Shown here: positions 62,085 through 64,000 of the stretch, one piece after another
Layout of the letters: the number at the start of each line of letters is the position of its first letter
Numbering within the stretch: position 1 is the first letter of the stretch
Source of the DNA: CAUPWF01 sp964369425
Lineage (GTDB): Bacteria; Bacillota; Clostridia; Lachnospirales; Lachnospiraceae
Direction: 5' to 3'
Assembly: GCA_964369425.1 (NCBI GenBank)
Contig: CAYJGW010000002.1
Span: forward strand, 55,261-119,260
Length of the DNA: 64,000 nucleotides
The notes under the pieces: model-generated
Databases searched by the model: none
What the model saw: the letters and a program-made list of their open reading frames with translations, nothing else
Told to the model about the DNA's origin: nothing
Made by a program: the position numbers and the translations under genes

Positions 62085-63752
62085 ATGGATGCAAAAGAAG
62101 TGGTTTCACGAAATTTTATAGAACAAGAAATAGATAAGGATTTAGCAGAAGGGGTCTATGATACGGTTTGTACAAGATTTCCGCCAGAGCCAAACGGATA
62201 CTTACACATAGGACATGCTAAGTCTATACTTTTAAATTATGGGTTAGCAGAAAAATACAACGGAACATTCCATATGAGATTTGACGATACGAATCCAACG
62301 AAAGAAAAGGTGGAATTTGTTGAGTCGATTAAAGAGGATATCCAGTGGTTAGGTGCCGACTGGGGAGAGCACCTGTATTTTGCATCAGATTATTTTGAAG
62401 CAATGTATGAGTGTGCGGTAAAATTGATAAAAAAAGGCAAAGCCTTCGTGTGTGACTTAAATGCTGAAGAGATGAGAACGTATAGAGGAACATTGACTGA
62501 GCCAGGAAAAGAGAGTCCCTTTAGAGAAAGAAGTGTAGAAGAGAACTTAAAACTTTTCGAAGCGATGAAAGATGGGAAGTTCGATGATGGGAAGTGTGTA
62601 TTAAGGGCGAAGATAGATATGAGCTCTCCTAATATAAATATGAGAGATCCTATTATTTATAGAGTGGCAAGAATGGAACACCACAACACAGGAAATCAGT
62701 GGTGTATCTATCCGATGTACGATTTTGCACATCCTATTGAAGATGCGGTAGAAAAGATTACCCATTCTATTTGTACATTGGAATTTGAAGATCATAGACC
62801 GCTATACGATTGGGTTGTAAAAGAGTGTGAATTTGAATATCCACCGAGGCAGATAGAGTTTGCAAAACTATATTTGACAAATGTTATCACAGGAAAAAGA
62901 TATATCAAAAAATTAGTGGATGATGGAATTGTGGATGGATGGGATGATCCACGCCTCGTGTCTATTGCAGCTCTTAGAAGAAGAGGGTTTACAAAAGAAT
63001 CCTTAAAAATGTTCGTAGACCTTTGTGGAGTATCTAAAAGTAACAGTTCAGTAGACTATGCAATGCTAGAGTATTGCATACGTGAAGATTTGAAATTGAA
63101 AAAGCCACGAATGATGACAGTAATGGATCCGATAAAAGTAATCATTGATAACTATCCAGAGGGAGAAGTAGAGTATCTAGATGTGATGAATAATTCGGAA
63201 AACCCAGAATTGGGAAGTAGAAAAGTTCCATTTTGTAGAGAACTTCTTATAGACAGAGAAGATTTTATGGAAGAACCGCCTAAAAAATATTTTCGCTTAT
63301 TCCCTGGAAATGAAGTGCGTTTCATGCATGCATATTTCTTGAAATGTGTAAGTTATGAAAAAGACGAGACAGGAAAGGTAACAGTTGTTCATTGTACCTA
63401 TGATGAAGAGACAAAATCAGGATCAGGGTTTACAGGGCGGAAAGTAAAAGGTACGATTCACTGGGTGCCAGCACCATATGCAGTGCAGGCAGAAGTGAGA
63501 TTGTATGAAAATCTAATCGATGAAGAAAAAGGTGTTTATAACGAAGATGGAACATTGAATTTAAACGAAAATTCCCTAGTAGTTCGTAAAGATTGTTTTG
63601 TCGAGCCAAGTTTTGAAGATGCGAAAGCATATGATAGTTACCAATTTGTAAGAACTGGTTTCTTCTGTGTTGATGCGAAAGACTCTAGACCAGATGCGCT
63701 TGTATTCAACCGCATTGTGTCCTTGAAGAGTTCATTCAAACTACCAAAGTAA
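62085..63752 (+). CDS. glnS: glutaminyl-tRNA synthetase
   Basis: GlnRS charges tRNA-Gln directly. The class I HIGH motif is HIGHAKS in NGYLHIGHAKSILL, near residue 40. RFDDTNPTKEKVEFVESI and CRDLN-like CDLNAEEMR follow. The KMSKS-equivalent loop reads NVITGKRYIKKLV, not MSKR as in E. coli. The two anticodon-binding beta barrels fill the C-terminus (from about 325). The ATG at 62085 follows AGGAGGA and gives MDAKEVVSRNFIEQEI, a normal start. At 555 residues it is complete. GluRS is excluded by the C-terminal beta-barrel architecture. Confidence 0.93.
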   Translation: MDAKEVVSRNFIEQEIDKDLAEGVYDTVCTRFPPEPNGYLHIGHAKSILLNYGLAEKYNGTFHMRFDDTNPTKEKVEFVESIKEDIQWLGADWGEHLYFASDYFEAMYECAVKLIKKGKAFVCDLNAEEMRTYRGTLTEPGKESPFRERSVEENLKLFEAMKDGKFDDGKCVLRAKIDMSSPNINMRDPIIYRVARMEHHNTGNQWCIYPMYDFAHPIEDAVEKITHSICTLEFEDHRPLYDWVVKECEFEYPPRQIEFAKLYLTNVITGKRYIKKLVDDGIVDGWDDPRLVSIAALRRRGFTKESLKMFVDLCGVSKSNSSVDYAMLEYCIREDLKLKKPRMMTVMDPIKVIIDNYPEGEVEYLDVMNNSENPELGSRKVPFCRELLIDREDFMEEPPKKYFRLFPGNEVRFMHAYFLKCVSYEKDETGKVTVVHCTYDEETKSGSGFTGRKVKGTIHWVPAPYAVQAEVRLYENLIDEEKGVYNEDGTLNLNENSLVVRKDCFVEPSFEDAKAYDSYQFVRTGFFCVDAKDSRPDALVFNRIVSLKSSFKLPK

Positions 63753-63765
63753 ATTAAAAAAACAC

Positions 63766-63794
63766 TTGACAAGTGATGGGAGATGTGTTAACTT
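63766..63794 (+). promoter_or_regulatory. predicted promoter of infC
   Basis: TTGACA (63766-63771) and TAACTT (63789-63794), 17-bp spacing, leading into a structured leader. Confidence 0.7.
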
Positions 63795-63799
63795 ATATG

Positions 63800-63940
63800 T
63801 TGTATGAAACAAAGAAGAGTATCCACTCTCACCTTAGCACAGAAGTGACTATGGTTAATATCGATAGCATATATAACTCAGTATGACTGAGGTTAATTAA
63901 TGTGATACGAGTGGATGGTCTTGACTATCCACTTTTTGTA
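63800..63940 (+). promoter_or_regulatory. L20-type autoregulatory leader of infC-rpmI-rplT
   Basis: ATCCACTC (63821-63828) can pair with GAGTGGAT (63909-63916), which is also the left arm of a terminator: AGTGGATGGTC with GACTATCCACT, followed by TTTTT (63910-63937). Inner CTCAG/CTGAG pairs are present. The layout matches L20-leader attenuators, where ribosomal protein L20 favours termination. Confidence 0.75.
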
Positions 63941-63969
63941 TATAAAGATTGATGCGATGGAGGTGCACG

Positions 63970-64000
63970 ATTATTAGTGATTTAATGATTAACGAACAAA
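63970..64000 (+). CDS. infC: translation initiation factor IF-3, start only (cut by the window end)
   Basis: After AGGTG of a GGAGG site at 63959-63963, the frame reads ATT ATT AGT GAT TTA ATG ATT AAC GAA CAA (IISDLMINEQ). This matches the usual IF-3 N-terminus (…MINEQI). The best-spaced start is ATT at 63970 (or 63973), a rare start codon conserved in infC that allows self-control by IF-3. An ATG at 63985 is possible but lies 21 nt from the site. Only ten codons are in the window. Confidence 0.75.
   Translation, partial: MISDLMINEQ

Overview
This AT-rich window is a chromosomal stretch of an anaerobic, low-GC Firmicute (class Clostridia, most likely Lachnospiraceae). The evidence is the def-fmt-rsmB-rlmN-prpC-prkC-rsgA-rpe-thiN gene order typical of Firmicutes, pyruvate:ferredoxin oxidoreductase and pyruvate phosphate dikinase, a dimeric-type glycyl-tRNA synthetase, T-box and TPP riboswitches, and strong AGGAGG ribosome binding sites throughout. 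The species cannot be fixed from sequence reading alone. I see no prophage, insertion sequence, CRISPR array or plasmid gene.

1-14.6 kb is a tightly packed rightward housekeeping cluster: dinB, murE, priA, def, fmt, a YugP-type metallopeptidase, rsmB, rlmN, a PP2C phosphatase and PASTA kinase pair, rsgA, rpe and thiN. 14.6-20.1 kb is more accessory: a leftward MFS transporter, a TPP-riboswitch-controlled thiamine transporter gene thiT, a three-copy 52-bp repeat beside an Rpn/PD-(D/E)XK gene, and a fetAB ABC operon divergent from a PadR regulator. 20.1-27.3 kb holds a DUF6062-like Cys-rich protein, ychF, lgt, nifJ and a small membrane protein. 27.3-34.2 kb contains a frameshifted DUF1254 lipoprotein gene and a GntR/ABC operon with two paralogous permeases.

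34.3-47.9 kb carries an M16C peptidase, era, recO, a CYTH protein, a DUF368 (PopT-like) carrier, glyS, ppdK and a tryptophan T-box operon (trpXYZ). 48-54.9 kb is leftward: thiW-thiM-thiE followed without a visible terminator by a two-component system and an FtsX-type ABC exporter. The thi leader (54.9-55.2 kb) holds a complete TPP riboswitch, a terminator, a second hairpin and what looks like the 5' half of another TPP aptamer. 55.3-64 kb has tRNA-Thr(GGT), a YczE-like membrane protein, a degenerate-GGDEF/EAL/PAS protein next to a repeat-bearing surface protein, a DHH phosphoesterase, glnS, and the leader plus first codons of infC, which appears to start with ATT.

Thiamine handling is the recurring theme: precursor uptake and salvage (thiW, thiM, thiE), thiamine uptake (thiT) and pyrophosphorylation (thiN), with two TPP riboswitches; PFOR in the same window needs TPP. 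I did not find a clear new defence or mobile system. The most unusual signals are the tandem full-plus-half TPP aptamer leader, a nine-C tract inside an ABC permease gene, a perfect 14-bp hairpin at the start of rsgA, and the 52-bp repeats next to the Rpn gene.
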